From NCBI GenBank assembly GCA_026399095.1, contig JAPLRP010000039.1:1-64000 (forward strand): DNA of 64,000 bases, read 5' to 3'. This DNA comes from Methylococcales bacterium. Its GTDB lineage: Bacteria; Pseudomonadota; Gammaproteobacteria; Methylococcales; Methylomonadaceae. Below are positions 8,450 to 17,318 of the stretch, piece by piece. The notes under the pieces were generated by a model, which was given only the letters and a program-made list of their open reading frames with translations, ran no database searches and was not told the origin of the DNA. The number at the start of each line of letters is the position of its first letter. Positions within the stretch are counted from its first letter, which is position 1. The position numbers and the translations under genes were made by a program.

Positions 8450-10174
8450 TTACCAGTCAACTTGCATGCGTGTTTCAAACATATCAAGCTGGGCACCATT
8501 AAATGCTTGGCCTTGTGTAGTACCAGGCTTTGAACCACCCTGTGCATAAGTCATCTGTGTCGCAGTATTAATGTCTAATGCATGGATATAGTTAGCCGAT
8601 ACCCGCAAATGTGAATGAGGAAACCAATTAATGCCGCCCTTAACCGTTGATGCCGAACCACCCAACGCACCACCAGAGTTTAAATTCATGTGATCATAAC
8701 CAGCCGCCAACTCCCAAGCGCCCCAACCACCGTTCATATCAAAGTTACGAGTGGGCTTAATACGATCCCAAGCACCGGTTTTAGCTTTATAATTACGCGA
8801 ATCATTGGTTAAAAAGTATGTCACATAGCCATAATAACCATCCAAAGCTGCATTGTTATAGCCTTTACCCGTCACATTCGTTTGTATATATTCGCCTTGC
8901 GCTGAAAACTTATTATAAACTAACGCTGACTCAGCTCCAAAACGCGTCAAATTATCAGCGACACGAGCATTTGGATTGCCTTGCGCACCTGAAGACGTTA
9001 AATTACCGGTATTTAAAATCGAACTACGATCTACGTTACCTCCTAGGCCATTTGCAAAAATAACACCACCATTACTGTAATTACCAGCAGTTGAGTAATT
9101 ATTATTAATGTTAATGAAAGACCCCGAAGCACCGACATGTAAGAATTTATTTTTGCTTTGAAACCAAGGCGTACCCGTTAAACGAGTATTAACTTCCCAA
9201 CCGGTATCACCGCCACCACCATTACGATTGACACCACCATTAGTATTAATGGCACTTCCCGTACTAGCCGTTAATGAGTTATTACCGTAAGCGTTATAAC
9301 CACCCACACCTTCAGTTTGCAAAGATGAGCCTATTTGCCAGCGATCAGTTGCATAGTTAGCACCAATACCCACTTTATAAGTGTTGAGGTTATCAACAAA
9401 GGTATTAACCGCCATGTTACGCTCAATAAATGTCGTATAACGGTTACTGGTTGCTTCTTCCAAGCTGAAGGGCTCTTTAAAAGCACCGACTTTAACTGAA
9501 AACGGGTTGGAAAAATTATATCGAATAAAGGCATCGGTAATACCACCCGCATTTAAACCATTGCCGCGTGTAAAATCGTATTCAAATTTATAATCAGTCT
9601 TTTTAAAGAACGTACCTTCAATACCTAAACGGGCACGGCGTAACGCTACACCATCATCTAAACCAGCTGGTAAAAAAACAGCTGGAGAGCCGTTAACAAC
9701 AGGGTCACAAGTTGGGCAAGATGGAACTTGAGGTATACTTTGAAACGATCCACCGTTTGGAGTTGTTAAGTTCTGATCATTAATCTGTGAATCAACCTGC
9801 ATACGTCCGTTTATACCTGCCGAGAAATTACCATCCTTGGTAGCAAAATGAATACCATCTTTAAGACTAATATGCGCTGACTCTGGACTGTTAGCTTCTG
9901 CGGCATACTCTGAAAGTGCTTTAATTTCGTTGGTTTTTAAGGCTAAATCTTCCTTAATGGCAGCTACTTCCGCTTGTGTTGCTGCGGGGACAGCCGCTTT
10001 AGCAGGTACATCATCGACTTTTTGGAATGAACCCATGAGCTCCCGACCACGACCGGGCTCTGCATAAATCTGCTTGGTTTTAGTGTCCACATAAAGTTCC
10101 ATCGCAAAGGCGCTGAATGATGCACTTGCACCTAATGTGGCGGCAATTGCCAGAGTTAATCTAGAGAATTTCAT
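8450..10174 (-). CDS. Phosphate-selective porin, OprO/OprP type
   Basis: A 574-residue outer-membrane porin. A signal peptide (MKFSRLTLAIAATLGASAS...FA) is followed by a short helical/coiled segment (QAEVAAIKEDLALKTNEIKA), a common trimerisation feature of OprO/P proteins, then a beta barrel beginning at GNFSAGINGRMQVDSQI and ending in MFETRMQVDW with the terminal aromatic residue expected for Bam recognition. Inside are the usual ALRRARLGIEGTFFKKTDYKFEYDF and family strands, and glycine/asparagine-rich loops. OprP-type porins take up phosphate or polyphosphate. Four PhoB-type repeats upstream (10223-10266) fit induction by phosphate starvation. Substrate selectivity cannot be proved from sequence. 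Confidence 0.85.
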   Translation of the reverse strand: MKFSRLTLAIAATLGASASFSAFAMELYVDTKTKQIYAEPGRGRELMGSFQKVDDVPAKAAVPAATQAEVAAIKEDLALKTNEIKALSEYAAEANSPESAHISLKDGIHFATKDGNFSAGINGRMQVDSQINDQNLTTPNGGSFQSIPQVPSCPTCDPVVNGSPAVFLPAGLDDGVALRRARLGIEGTFFKKTDYKFEYDFTRGNGLNAGGITDAFIRYNFSNPFSVKVGAFKEPFSLEEATSNRYTTFIERNMAVNTFVDNLNTYKVGIGANYATDRWQIGSSLQTEGVGGYNAYGNNSLTASTGSAINTNGGVNRNGGGGDTGWEVNTRLTGTPWFQSKNKFLHVGASGSFININNNYSTAGNYSNGGVIFANGLGGNVDRSSILNTGNLTSSGAQGNPNARVADNLTRFGAESALVYNKFSAQGEYIQTNVTGKGYNNAALDGYYGYVTYFLTNDSRNYKAKTGAWDRIKPTRNFDMNGGWGAWELAAGYDHMNLNSGGALGGSASTVKGGINWFPHSHLRVSANYIHALDINTATQMTYAQGGSKPGTTQGQAFNGAQLDMFETRMQVDW

Positions 10175-10222
10175 TTTCTGCTCTCAGTTGTTATCAAAAA
10201 ATACTGAGGCAAGGATAATAGA

Positions 10223-10266
10223 AAATAATTACAGTTATGTGACAGAAATATTACAGATATGTGACA
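10223..10266 (-). promoter_or_regulatory. Tandem Pho boxes (PhoB binding sites)
   Basis: Four contiguous 11-bp units occur on the minus strand (10266 down to 10223): TGTCACATATC, TGTAATATTTC, TGTCACATAAC, TGTAATTATTT. The 7-bp TGTMAYA-type core repeated every 11 bp is the known PhoB binding pattern, so this is two consecutive Pho boxes. They end about 50 bases upstream of the porin start, with a -10-like TATTAT (10220-10215) just downstream, as expected where PhoB replaces a -35 element. Confidence 0.75.
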
Positions 10267-10520
10267 ACAGGCAATTTAGTTGCTTCGTTACAAAAACAAA
10301 AAAACAGACCCTTTCTTACTTATTGATTTTAAAGAAAAAATAATTTCTTAATCCATTCTCTTTTTAACAACATTTATTCCAAATAACTGGCGTTTAAGCT
10401 ATTGATACTCATAAACACGGTACCCTTAAACCAAACAATAACTTTGGGCAATAAAAATAACGGCTAAAAACTAATTAGTTAAAACCATGATTGGCTTCTA
10501 TTTGATACTAAACTATTATA

Positions 10521-10543
10521 GCGCCCAATTAAAAATCGGGCGC
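10521..10543 (-). terminator. Possible terminator hairpin
   Basis: GCGCCC and GGGCGC form a 6-bp G+C stem around an A/T loop, just beyond the stop of the small lipoprotein gene at 10558. The sequence after the stem on the minus strand (TATAATAGTTT) is A+T-rich but not a clean U-tract, so the terminator is weak or factor-assisted. Confidence 0.45.
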
Positions 10544-10557
10544 CGGTCTAGCTGTTG

Positions 10558-10749
10558 TTATTTGCTTGCTGGCTCTGCAGCTGGAGCAGCAACAGGTGCT
10601 TCAACAGCTACTGGTGCCGCTACTTCTGCAGGAGCTGCTGTTGCGCTTGGCGCTGCTTCTGGAGCTTTGGCTTCTTCTGCAGGTTTTTCACAGCCAGCCA
10701 ATAATGCCAAAGTAAATAAACCTGTCGCTACAATTATTTTATTTTTCAT
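10558..10749 (-). CDS. Small Ala/Pro-rich lipoprotein
   Basis: A 63-residue precursor with a lipoprotein signal: MKNKIIVATGLFTLALLAGC, lipobox LLAGC with Cys20 as the lipidation site. The ~43-residue mature part is almost wholly Ala, Pro, Glu and Val (for example PVAVEAPVAAPAAEPASK), so it is an extended, low-complexity tether with no enzymatic domain. It is preceded by a good ribosome site (GGAAACAACT). Such proteins anchor in a membrane and reach into the periplasm; a spacer or cell-wall role is inferred. A longer plus-strand frame over the same bases is explained by the biased composition. Confidence 0.7.
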   Translation of the reverse strand: MKNKIIVATGLFTLALLAGCEKPAEEAKAPEAAPSATAAPAEVAAPVAVEAPVAAPAAEPASK

Positions 10750-11060
10750 AGTTGTTTCCTTTTATTTTATTTTAAATTTTGGTTATGCGCTCTTTACCCC
10801 GAGCATCTCAGGGTAGTAGTAATGCTACCACATTAATGATGTGTTCTTTTAATAAAACAGTTTCTATTACTGCCTCTGTTAGCTTTCTATATTCAACAAA
10901 ATATAATCAGATTTTTAGTTTTATTATTTTATATTAGAAAAGAATGCTGAAGCTATTACAATATTTATTGGTTTAATGCCGGCTGAATTAGTTACCAGTG
11001 AATTGCTTGCCGCTGTTAAATGCTATATTATAAATTCTGCTCTGTTTATCTAACTTTTCA
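10750..11060. other. Intergenic region between divergent lipoprotein and zur genes
   Basis: About 310 bp, A+T-rich, with no ORF of note. The right end carries the zur promoter and candidate Zur site (11003-11035). The left end carries the ribosome site of the lipoprotein gene. Confidence 0.4.
11003..11035 (+). promoter_or_regulatory. zur promoter with overlapping Zur-like operator
   Basis: TTGCTT (11003-11008), 17 bp, then TATTAT (11026-11031) makes a sigma-70-like promoter. The palindrome AAATGCTATATTATAA (11018-11033) overlaps the -10 and closely resembles the core of the proteobacterial Zur consensus, AAATGTTATA-N-TATAAC. This suggests that Zur represses its own gene when zinc is sufficient. 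The match is by eye. Confidence 0.5.
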
Positions 11061-11579
11061 ATGACTATCAATACGATACCCTTACAACATGCACTAAAGC
11101 ATAATCATAACGAATGTGTCAGCGAAGCTATGGCAACCGCAGAACATTTATGCATGGAGCGTGGCGTGCAATTAACGCCTATTCGCCACAAAGTACTGGA
11201 ATTGATTTGGGAAAGTCACAAGGCGGTCAAAGCTTATGAGCTTTTGGATCGACTAAAACCTCTGCAAAAAGCTGCAAAACCGGCAACTATCTATCGTGCT
11301 TTAGATTTTTTGATTGATCAGGGTTTAATTCATCGCGTTGAAAGTCTTAATGCTTTCGTTGGTTGTCGTTGCTCGAGTTATCAGCATGAACAATTATTGT
11401 TAATCTGCAAACACTGCGAAGAAGTCGAAGAGCGCTCTGCCAAGGAAGTCATGTCAGCTTTGTCGGAAGATACTCAAAAAGCGGGCTTTACCATTCATAG
11501 TAAAGCCATTGAAATTCATGGTATTTGTAAGAATTGTCAAAACTTGACTATCGATCAAAATCAATCAGTTATTTTATAA
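11061..11579 (+). CDS. zur: Zinc uptake regulator Zur (Fur family)
   Basis: A 172-residue Fur-superfamily repressor. The N-terminal winged helix contains GVQLTPIRHKVLELIWES and KPATIYRALDFLIDQGLIHR (the recognition helix). The C-terminal dimerisation domain carries the structural-zinc cysteine pairs CKHCEE and CKNC, and a regulatory His/Cys set (GCRCSSYQHE, EIHGIC). The GCRC and EIHGIC segments resemble Zur more than Fur, which has HHDH and a longer His-rich region. Zn-bound Zur represses zinc uptake genes. A Zur-like palindrome overlaps its own promoter, but no zinc transporter gene is adjacent. PerR or Fur are less likely alternatives. Confidence 0.78.
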   Translation: MTINTIPLQHALKHNHNECVSEAMATAEHLCMERGVQLTPIRHKVLELIWESHKAVKAYELLDRLKPLQKAAKPATIYRALDFLIDQGLIHRVESLNAFVGCRCSSYQHEQLLLICKHCEEVEERSAKEVMSALSEDTQKAGFTIHSKAIEIHGICKNCQNLTIDQNQSVIL

Positions 11580-11588
11580 ACAGTAATT

Positions 11589-12809
11589 TTACAGATCTAA
11601 TGCTGCAACTTTACTATCATCAGGTAACGATTGCTTAAAATAATTACGCACACCTTTGAATATAGCATTAGCTACTTTTGACTGGTACTGTTTACTCAGT
11701 AAATTTTGCTCTTCTGATGCATTAGAAATAAAAGCGGTTTCCACCAAAATAGAAGGAATATCAGGTGACTTCAACACCATAAAACCAGCTTTTTGCACGG
11801 TATCTTTGTGCAATTGTGAAATGCTGATAAAACTTCTTAATACGTGATTGGCAACATTAACACTCGCTTCTCGGGTGCCTTTTTGAGTTAGGTCAAACAA
11901 GGTTGATGCTAAATCATCTTCTTTATCATGGAGACTAACTCCAACCATATCTGAGGCATTTGCACTATCTGCCAACCAGCGAGCGGCTTCACTTGAGGCA
12001 CCCGTGGTGGATAAGGTATAAACCGATGCGCCTTTGATTTCAGTATCTTGGAAAGCATCAGCATGTATTGAAATAAATAAGTCTGCTTTAGCTGCACGAG
12101 CTATTTGCATGCGCTCTCTAAGACCAACGTAATAATCCCCTCTACGAACCATTATTGCCTTCATGCCTGACTGAGCATTGATTAATGCCTCAAGCTTTTT
12201 AGCGATGGCAAAAGTAATTACTTTCTCTTCTGTTCCCTGAAGTCCATGAGCACCTGGATCATTGCCACCATGCCCCGGATCTATAGCAATAATGCTCCTC
12301 GCAGCATGCGCTAAGCCAGTCGTTTTTTGGGTTATAGTTTTAATTTCAACTTCTGATGAATTATCATTTTCAGTTTTTTCTTGTTGTTTGTTGCTAACAA
12401 CGTCAGATACAACGATTGAATCCAAATCAACGACCAATCGATTTACATCATTATTATTTGAATTTAATGAGAATTTCTTTGCAGAAATGGGGGTTTTTAA
12501 ATCAACAACAATTCTTAAATCCGTTTTATTTCTTACTCCCGCACGTACCCGATTGAACAAAGGATGACCTTCGGAAGGTTGAGCTAAAGAACGCTCCAAG
12601 TGTGCATTGCTAATGTCTATGACCAAACGCGAAGGATTTTCCATAACGAATACACGATGTTGAGGTGATGCCGTCACATCAAAAATCAACCGGTTTTGCT
12701 TTGATGTGGTATCAAACTGCAACGATTTTACATTTATTGGTTGCGCATAAGTCGACGAAGATAATAACTGTAATCCAATGAAAAAAAAGATTTTTTCGTA
12801 ATTTCTCAT
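11589..12809 (-). CDS. amiC: N-acetylmuramoyl-L-alanine amidase, AmiC type
   Basis: A 406-residue periplasmic cell-wall hydrolase. It has a signal peptide (FFFIGLQLLSSSTYA), an AMIN domain at ~25-135 (VFVMENPSRLVIDISNAHL, TDLRIVVDLKTP) that targets the septum, a linker, and an Amidase_3 catalytic domain from ~180 with IAIDPGHGGNDPGA (first zinc His), the conserved Glu in GTEEK, ISIHADAF (second His) and VETAFISN. It cleaves the peptide stem from muramic acid during daughter-cell separation and normally needs an EnvC/NlpD-type activator. The ATG at 12809 is preferred over a TTG four codons earlier. It is downstream of tsaE, a common amiB-tsaE neighbourhood; AmiB is an alternative name. Confidence 0.87.
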   Translation of the reverse strand: MRNYEKIFFFIGLQLLSSSTYAQPINVKSLQFDTTSKQNRLIFDVTASPQHRVFVMENPSRLVIDISNAHLERSLAQPSEGHPLFNRVRAGVRNKTDLRIVVDLKTPISAKKFSLNSNNNDVNRLVVDLDSIVVSDVVSNKQQEKTENDNSSEVEIKTITQKTTGLAHAARSIIAIDPGHGGNDPGAHGLQGTEEKVITFAIAKKLEALINAQSGMKAIMVRRGDYYVGLRERMQIARAAKADLFISIHADAFQDTEIKGASVYTLSTTGASSEAARWLADSANASDMVGVSLHDKEDDLASTLFDLTQKGTREASVNVANHVLRSFISISQLHKDTVQKAGFMVLKSPDIPSILVETAFISNASEEQNLLSKQYQSKVANAIFKGVRNYFKQSLPDDSKVAALDL

Positions 12810-12887
12810 AATGACACCCAAAACAACAACATGATTAAGATTATAACAGCATGTTATTGTTTTAATACATACTTTGTAAGTTTTTTA

Positions 12888-13301
12888 CTAGCTATAGTTC
12901 ACAGTTATTGATCTGCCAATTCCTTGAACTTTTAAAATAATCACCCTATCAGGCTTTGGCAAAAAACCGTTACCGTTATCTGGCCATTCAATAAAGCAGA
13001 TGCTATCCTGATCAAAATAATCCCTTATACCCATCCATTCCAATTCTTCCGGATCAACTACTCGATATAAATCAAAATGAAATATTTTACGACCATTTAC
13101 GAGGTACTCTTCTACCAAGGTATAGGTTGGGCTTTTAACCACTCCGCTATAGCCAGCAGCACGAAGAAAACCTCTAACCATTGTTGTTTTCCCTGCGCCC
13201 AAATCTCCCTGCAAAAAAACTAGACTTTTAGGCGCCAAAGACAAAAATAATTCTTCACCGAATTGTTCTGTTGCTTCTGTACTATCCAAATATTTTTGCA
13301 T
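12888..13301 (-). CDS. tsaE: tRNA t6A biosynthesis ATPase TsaE
   Basis: A 137-residue P-loop ATPase that supports TsaBCD in making N6-threonylcarbamoyladenosine at position 37 of ANN-decoding tRNAs. Visible are Walker A GDLGAGKTT, the segment VKSPTYTLVEEY, the FHFDLYRVVDPEELEWMG motif and FIEWPDN, all matching TsaE/YjeE. The start is set at the ATG at 13301, which overlaps the stop of the upstream epimerase/dehydratase gene as TAATG, implying translational coupling; an in-frame GTG four codons upstream is less likely. The nnrDE-tsaE-amidase order is conserved in many Gammaproteobacteria. Confidence 0.93.
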   Translation of the reverse strand: MQKYLDSTEATEQFGEELFLSLAPKSLVFLQGDLGAGKTTMVRGFLRAAGYSGVVKSPTYTLVEEYLVNGRKIFHFDLYRVVDPEELEWMGIRDYFDQDSICFIEWPDNGNGFLPKPDRVIILKVQGIGRSITVNYS

Positions 13302-14770
13302 TACAAATTCCACTGCCTGAGATAAGGCATTAAATCACTAGCTAGCAAGCCCCTTCCTCCATCCTTATTAGCCGCTAAATCTGCCGCATATCCATGAGCA
13401 AATACCCCTTGTTGTGCGGCATCCTTTAAAGATAATCCTTGCGCCAACAAACCGGAAATCACCCCTGACAGCACATCACCCATACCTCCAGAAGCCATAC
13501 CTGGATTTCCTGTATTAGAAACGGCACACTGATAATTAGAGGAAATTAAAGTGCCGGAACCTTTAAGAACAACAACACCCTCATATTTAGCTTGAATAGC
13601 CAAGACAGCAGCAAACCGATCTTTTTGTATACTAGCCGTAGAGCAATTTAACAAACGAGCTGCTTCGCCAGGATGGGGTGTTAAAATCCAGCCAGGATTT
13701 GCTATAGGCGACTGAGCTAATAGATTTAACCCATCAGCATCAATAAGCAATGGTTTTTGAGCCTTTAAAGTAGCCATAAACAACTCCTTTGCCCAGTCAC
13801 TTTGCCCTAATCCGGGACCTATTAGAATGACAGTCGCTTTTTCTAACAACGCAGCCAACTGATTCGCAGAGTCAACTCCATGACACATTAATTCCGGCCT
13901 ACCCAAGTTCATAACCCCTGCATGAGCTGATCGAGTTGCTATACTAACCAATCCAGCCCCAACTCGCAAAGCCGCTTCGCCAGCCAATCTTGCTGCACCA
14001 GAATAACCAAAATCACCACCTACGACCAACACATGCCCATAATCACCCTTATGGGAACAATGAGCCCTCCTTGGTAATAATGACTTAACAACACGAACCA
14101 CTGAAGGGCGAAAGGCATGGAAAAGAGCCTCCGGCACTGCTAACGAGGCATAAAAAATTTCACCACAATAATCGGCCGCTTGCCCCGTAAATAAACCTTG
14201 TTTTAAAGCAATAAAAGTAACAGTGTAATCGGCTTTTACAGCAGACCCCATGATATTCCCGGTATCCATATTTAAACCAGAAGGATTATCAACTGCTATA
14301 ACAAGTGCTAGCGAATTATTAATAGACTGAATCGCTAACGCGTAAAGTCCCGACACTGGGCGATCAAGTCCGGTACCCAACAAGGCATCGACAATAACAT
14401 CCGCATCAATAAACGCTACTTGATTAAATGGAATAATCGTTCCATTTGCCTCAACATAGCATTGGTAAGCTGTAAGTGCATCGCCTTTTATATTTTCAGG
14501 ATTTACAAGGCTGTAAACACAGACATTCAAACCTGCTTCCAAAGCTAATCTGGCAATAATATAACCATCACCTGCATTATTGCCAGCGCCACAAAAAACA
14601 GCGACTGACAAGGCATTAGGGCATTTATTCCTAAGCAGTTGGAAAACCTCATAACCTGCTCTACTCATTAATTCAATACCTGCAATACCAAATTCTTGTA
14701 TTGCAATTCGATCAAGCTCTCTGACTTGATCTGTACGATATAATTTTGCTGGTAGGTTTTGCATAGCCAT
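13301..14770 (-). CDS. nnr: Bifunctional NAD(P)H-hydrate epimerase / ADP-dependent dehydratase
   Basis: A 489-residue repair enzyme. The N-terminal YjeF_N epimerase domain (~1-215) has VAVFCGAGNNAGDGYIIAR and DALLGTGLDRPVSGLYA. The C-terminal carbohydrate-kinase-like dehydratase domain (~225-485) has VLVVGGDFGYSGAARLAGEA, LIDADGLNLLA, WILTPHPGEAARLL, VVLKGSGT and NTGNPGMASGGMGDVLSG. Together they convert R- and S-NAD(P)HX, damaged hydrated cofactors, back to NAD(P)H. The fusion and length match E. coli Nnr (YjeF). Its stop overlaps the tsaE start. Motifs in both domains are complete, so both activities are expected. Confidence 0.93.
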   Translation of the reverse strand: MAMQNLPAKLYRTDQVRELDRIAIQEFGIAGIELMSRAGYEVFQLLRNKCPNALSVAVFCGAGNNAGDGYIIARLALEAGLNVCVYSLVNPENIKGDALTAYQCYVEANGTIIPFNQVAFIDADVIVDALLGTGLDRPVSGLYALAIQSINNSLALVIAVDNPSGLNMDTGNIMGSAVKADYTVTFIALKQGLFTGQAADYCGEIFYASLAVPEALFHAFRPSVVRVVKSLLPRRAHCSHKGDYGHVLVVGGDFGYSGAARLAGEAALRVGAGLVSIATRSAHAGVMNLGRPELMCHGVDSANQLAALLEKATVILIGPGLGQSDWAKELFMATLKAQKPLLIDADGLNLLAQSPIANPGWILTPHPGEAARLLNCSTASIQKDRFAAVLAIQAKYEGVVVLKGSGTLISSNYQCAVSNTGNPGMASGGMGDVLSGVISGLLAQGLSLKDAAQQGVFAHGYAADLAANKDGGRGLLASDLMPYLRQWNL

Positions 14771-14857
14771 TATTAAGATTTTCAGTGAGACTATATTAAT
14801 ATCTTGATCTAACCGATACCGCCCATTAATCTAATCTTGGCTAGAGCGCTAAATGTG

Positions 14858-15904
14858 CTAAAGCGTGTAGTTAACTTCTGGCTTACCCTCAGATTCAACC
14901 AATTCACCAATAACAAAAGCCGATTCTCCTGAAGCTTGTAATGCATCAAGAGTAGTTTTCTCATCTTCTTTAGCAACACAAACTATCATACCAATACCAC
15001 AATTAAAGGTAGTTAGCATGTCTGCTTGAGATACGTTGCCCTGCTCCTGTAGCCATAAAAAAATATCAGGAAACTTCCAGGAAGAAAGGTCAACATTGGC
15101 ATTAAGGCCTATCGGAAGTACGCGTGGCAAATTTTCAGTTAAACCGCCGCCCGTAATATGGGCAAATGCATGAACAGGCACTTTTTCCAATAAGGTTAAT
15201 AACGATTTAACATAAATCTTAGTCGGCTCCAATAAAGCTTCGCCTAATGTTTTATCATCAAACGAATCGGTAAGCGCTGAATTGCTGTGGGCAATAATTT
15301 TTCTAATTAAAGAGTAGCCATTAGAATGCGGTCCAGATGAAGCAATGCCAATCAGCTTATCACCGACTTTAACTTTACTGCCGTCCAGTACTTTGCTTTT
15401 TTCCACGATACCCACGCAAAAACCTGCCAAATCATACTCACCATCAGCATACATTCCAGGCATTTCAGCTGTTTCACCGCCAACCAGAGCCGCACCGGCT
15501 AATTCACAACCCTGCCCTATGCCCGATATAACAGATGCTGCAGTATCTACATCCAACTTACCCGTTGCGAAATAATCGAGAAAAAACAAGGGCTCTGCTC
15601 CTTGTACGATTATATCGTTGACACACATAGCAACTAAGTCAATACCAACTGTATTATGGATGCCTAAATCTATAGCCAACTTTAATTTAGTGCCCACACC
15701 ATCTGTCCCTGAAACCAAGATTGGATTCTGATAACGATCCAACGGTAGTTCAAACATTGAACCGAATCCACCTAATCCGGCCATAACACCTGCTGTACGA
15801 GTTCTGGCTGCGATGGGTTTGATACGCTCTACTAATTCATTGCCTGCGGCAATATCAACGCCGGCACTTTTATAATTCAAGCTTTCTGGATTTTTTGCGC
15901 TCAA
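14858..15904 (-). CDS. purM: Phosphoribosylformylglycinamidine cyclo-ligase PurM
   Basis: A 348-residue AIR synthetase of de novo purine synthesis: it closes FGAM to aminoimidazole ribotide using ATP. The N-terminus [20 protein letters not shown] and the core segments [44 protein letters not shown] and [14 protein letters not shown] match PurM along its whole length. The homologous N-terminus begins right at a TTG codon (15904); no ATG is available nearby, so TTG is the likely initiator, with a weak AAGAGAC ribosome site. In many Gammaproteobacteria purM is followed by purN, but here the next gene downstream is the NAD(P)HX repair gene. Confidence 0.95.
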   Translation of the reverse strand: MSAKNPESLNYKSAGVDIAAGNELVERIKPIAARTRTAGVMAGLGGFGSMFELPLDRYQNPILVSGTDGVGTKLKLAIDLGIHNTVGIDLVAMCVNDIIVQGAEPLFFLDYFATGKLDVDTAASVISGIGQGCELAGAALVGGETAEMPGMYADGEYDLAGFCVGIVEKSKVLDGSKVKVGDKLIGIASSGPHSNGYSLIRKIIAHSNSALTDSFDDKTLGEALLEPTKIYVKSLLTLLEKVPVHAFAHITGGGLTENLPRVLPIGLNANVDLSSWKFPDIFLWLQEQGNVSQADMLTTFNCGIGMIVCVAKEDEKTTLDALQASGESAFVIGELVESEGKPEVNYTL

Positions 15905-16118
15905 TATGATTGTCTCTTAAAAAATTTAAACTTGGGATATTGTACAAGACATCGTTGATTTTTGTGAATGATATGAAAAAAGCTTACTCGTGTTTGCACC
16001 TTGATTGATGGTTATTACAGAAATAGTTGAATTTAATTAAAAAAATAATTAAAGTGACAAAGCGTATAGGTTGGTTAATTTATGCAAAAAATACCCATTC
16101 ATTAATTGAGGAGTTAAT

Positions 16119-16523
16119 ATGAAAATCAAAAAAATGCTTAAATCCGCAATGCTTATTACAGCAGTTCTTTTCTGTGGCACGACAAGCGCCTATAGCCCTG
16201 AGGAATTAGCTAAAGATTGCAAAAAACCCAAATTCACTGACTTTAATCTTACTGAGTATAAAGCCCCTGATAATATTGAAATAGCGCCTGAATCAGAGTT
16301 TATTATAAAAATATCGTCATGGGCTGATCCAAGTACAATAAATTTAATGGCTAAGAAACAACCTCTGGATTTTAGAGTAGAAAGCAATAGCAGCTTTCAC
16401 AAAATATCAGCAAAATTACCGGCATCTTTAAACGGCAACTTTGTCAGAATTGACGTGAGTGCGAAATCTATAATGGGTTGTGATGATAAAGATGGCTGGC
16501 TTGTTAAAATAGCCGAAAAATAG
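16119..16523 (+). CDS. Hypothetical periplasmic protein
   Basis: A 134-residue secreted protein with a clear signal peptide (KIKKMLKSAMLITAVLFCG, cleavage near TSAYS). The mature ~110 residues are beta-rich with two cysteines (LAKDCKKP and IMGCDDKD), which could form one disulfide. A good ribosome site (GGAGTTAAT) precedes the ATG. It stands alone between divergent purM and a small membrane-protein gene. No family is recognised; the segment KISAKLPASLNGNFVRIDVS suggests an Ig-like or sandwich fold, but that is a guess. Confidence 0.6.
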   Translation: MKIKKMLKSAMLITAVLFCGTTSAYSPEELAKDCKKPKFTDFNLTEYKAPDNIEIAPESEFIIKISSWADPSTINLMAKKQPLDFRVESNSSFHKISAKLPASLNGNFVRIDVSAKSIMGCDDKDGWLVKIAEK

Positions 16524-16630
16524 ATATGTAAAGGAGTGTAATATCTATTATTTAAGAATCATTAATGAGATTTAATAAATGTTTTAATACAAAATAATTT
16601 TGACTTCATTGATTATGACAATCAAAGAAT

Positions 16631-16662
16631 CCCTCCCACGCTAAAACAAAAGCATGGGAGGG
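16631..16662. terminator. Hairpin past the small membrane-protein gene
   Basis: CCCTCCCACGCT and AGCATGGGAGGG form a 12-bp stem (one G-T pair) with an 8-base A-rich loop, nine bases beyond the stop at 16671. Neither side has a strong U-tract, but it probably terminates or protects the 3' end of the minus-strand transcript. Confidence 0.55.
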
Positions 16663-16670
16663 TAATAACT

Positions 16671-16880
16671 TTATTTGCCTGAGATTTGTTCTGCAGAACT
16701 GTTATTAGATGTGTGTCTCTTCTCAATTTTAGAGAATGTTTCTTTTTGAAGTTCAGCAACAGCACCACTTTGCAAGTGCTTAGTTTCGTCTTTCTTTAAC
16801 ATCACAACCAAAAGAACGATTGCAGCGATACAAACACCAACGATTACCCAAGTGTTGTCTTTTTCAATTTCTTCAGCCAT
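16671..16880 (-). CDS. Small single-pass membrane protein
   Basis: A 69-residue protein: a short acidic N-terminus (MAEEIEKDN), one transmembrane helix (WVIVGVCIAAIVLLVVMLKK) and a hydrophilic, helical tail. There is no lipobox or cleavage site, so it is an N-out or N-in anchor. The ribosome site GAGGA lies seven bases upstream. The upstream region contains short palindromes (16914-16970) that could fold into a structured leader. The function is unknown; size and design fit a small regulator or assembly factor of a membrane complex, which is speculative. Confidence 0.6.
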   Translation of the reverse strand: MAEEIEKDNTWVIVGVCIAAIVLLVVMLKKDETKHLQSGAVAELQKETFSKIEKRHTSNNSSAEQISGK

Positions 16881-17318
16881 TTTAAAATCCTCTATAGTTA
16901 TTAATAATTATTATTCTCTCTCCTCTAGAGAGCAATTCAAAAAATTTTTTTTATGAATTGATTGCCAAATAAACATCCGACAACGTGCAATTTTTATCAT
17001 GAGATAGTGCCTTATGTCAAAACTATAAATAAAAAAACATCGAGATAGTATTAAAATGATTCATTAACAAATCTTTTTTTATCACAAAAATCCCACTAAT
17101 AAAAAAATAACATAATGATATATATAGATATTATTTTAAGTTTCCGGTAAAAATCAGCCTATGATGTAGCAACAATTTATGACTATGAGCCACGCATCAA
17201 TTAAGACAAGACTGACTTTAAAAAATTTTCAAAATTAATAATACAGTAATGCTTTTTAGATCTTGAGATAAACATCAGCTAATTTGTATTTTTTCACTTA
17301 AAAACATATAGTTACATT
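16881..17318. other. Long A+T-rich intergenic region
   Basis: About 440 bp between divergent genes. Next to the small membrane-protein gene are an inverted repeat CTCTC...GAGAG near 16917 and CAATTC...GAATTG around a run of A/T (about 16935-16962), which may form leader hairpins. The rest is very A+T-rich with no ORF, tRNA or clear repeat. Confidence 0.4.

Noticed and set aside
10487-10816. Plus-strand 109-residue Ala/Gly/Ser-rich frame
   Set aside because: It is the complement of the Ala/Pro-rich lipoprotein; the minus strand has a signal, lipobox and ribosome site, and this one does not.
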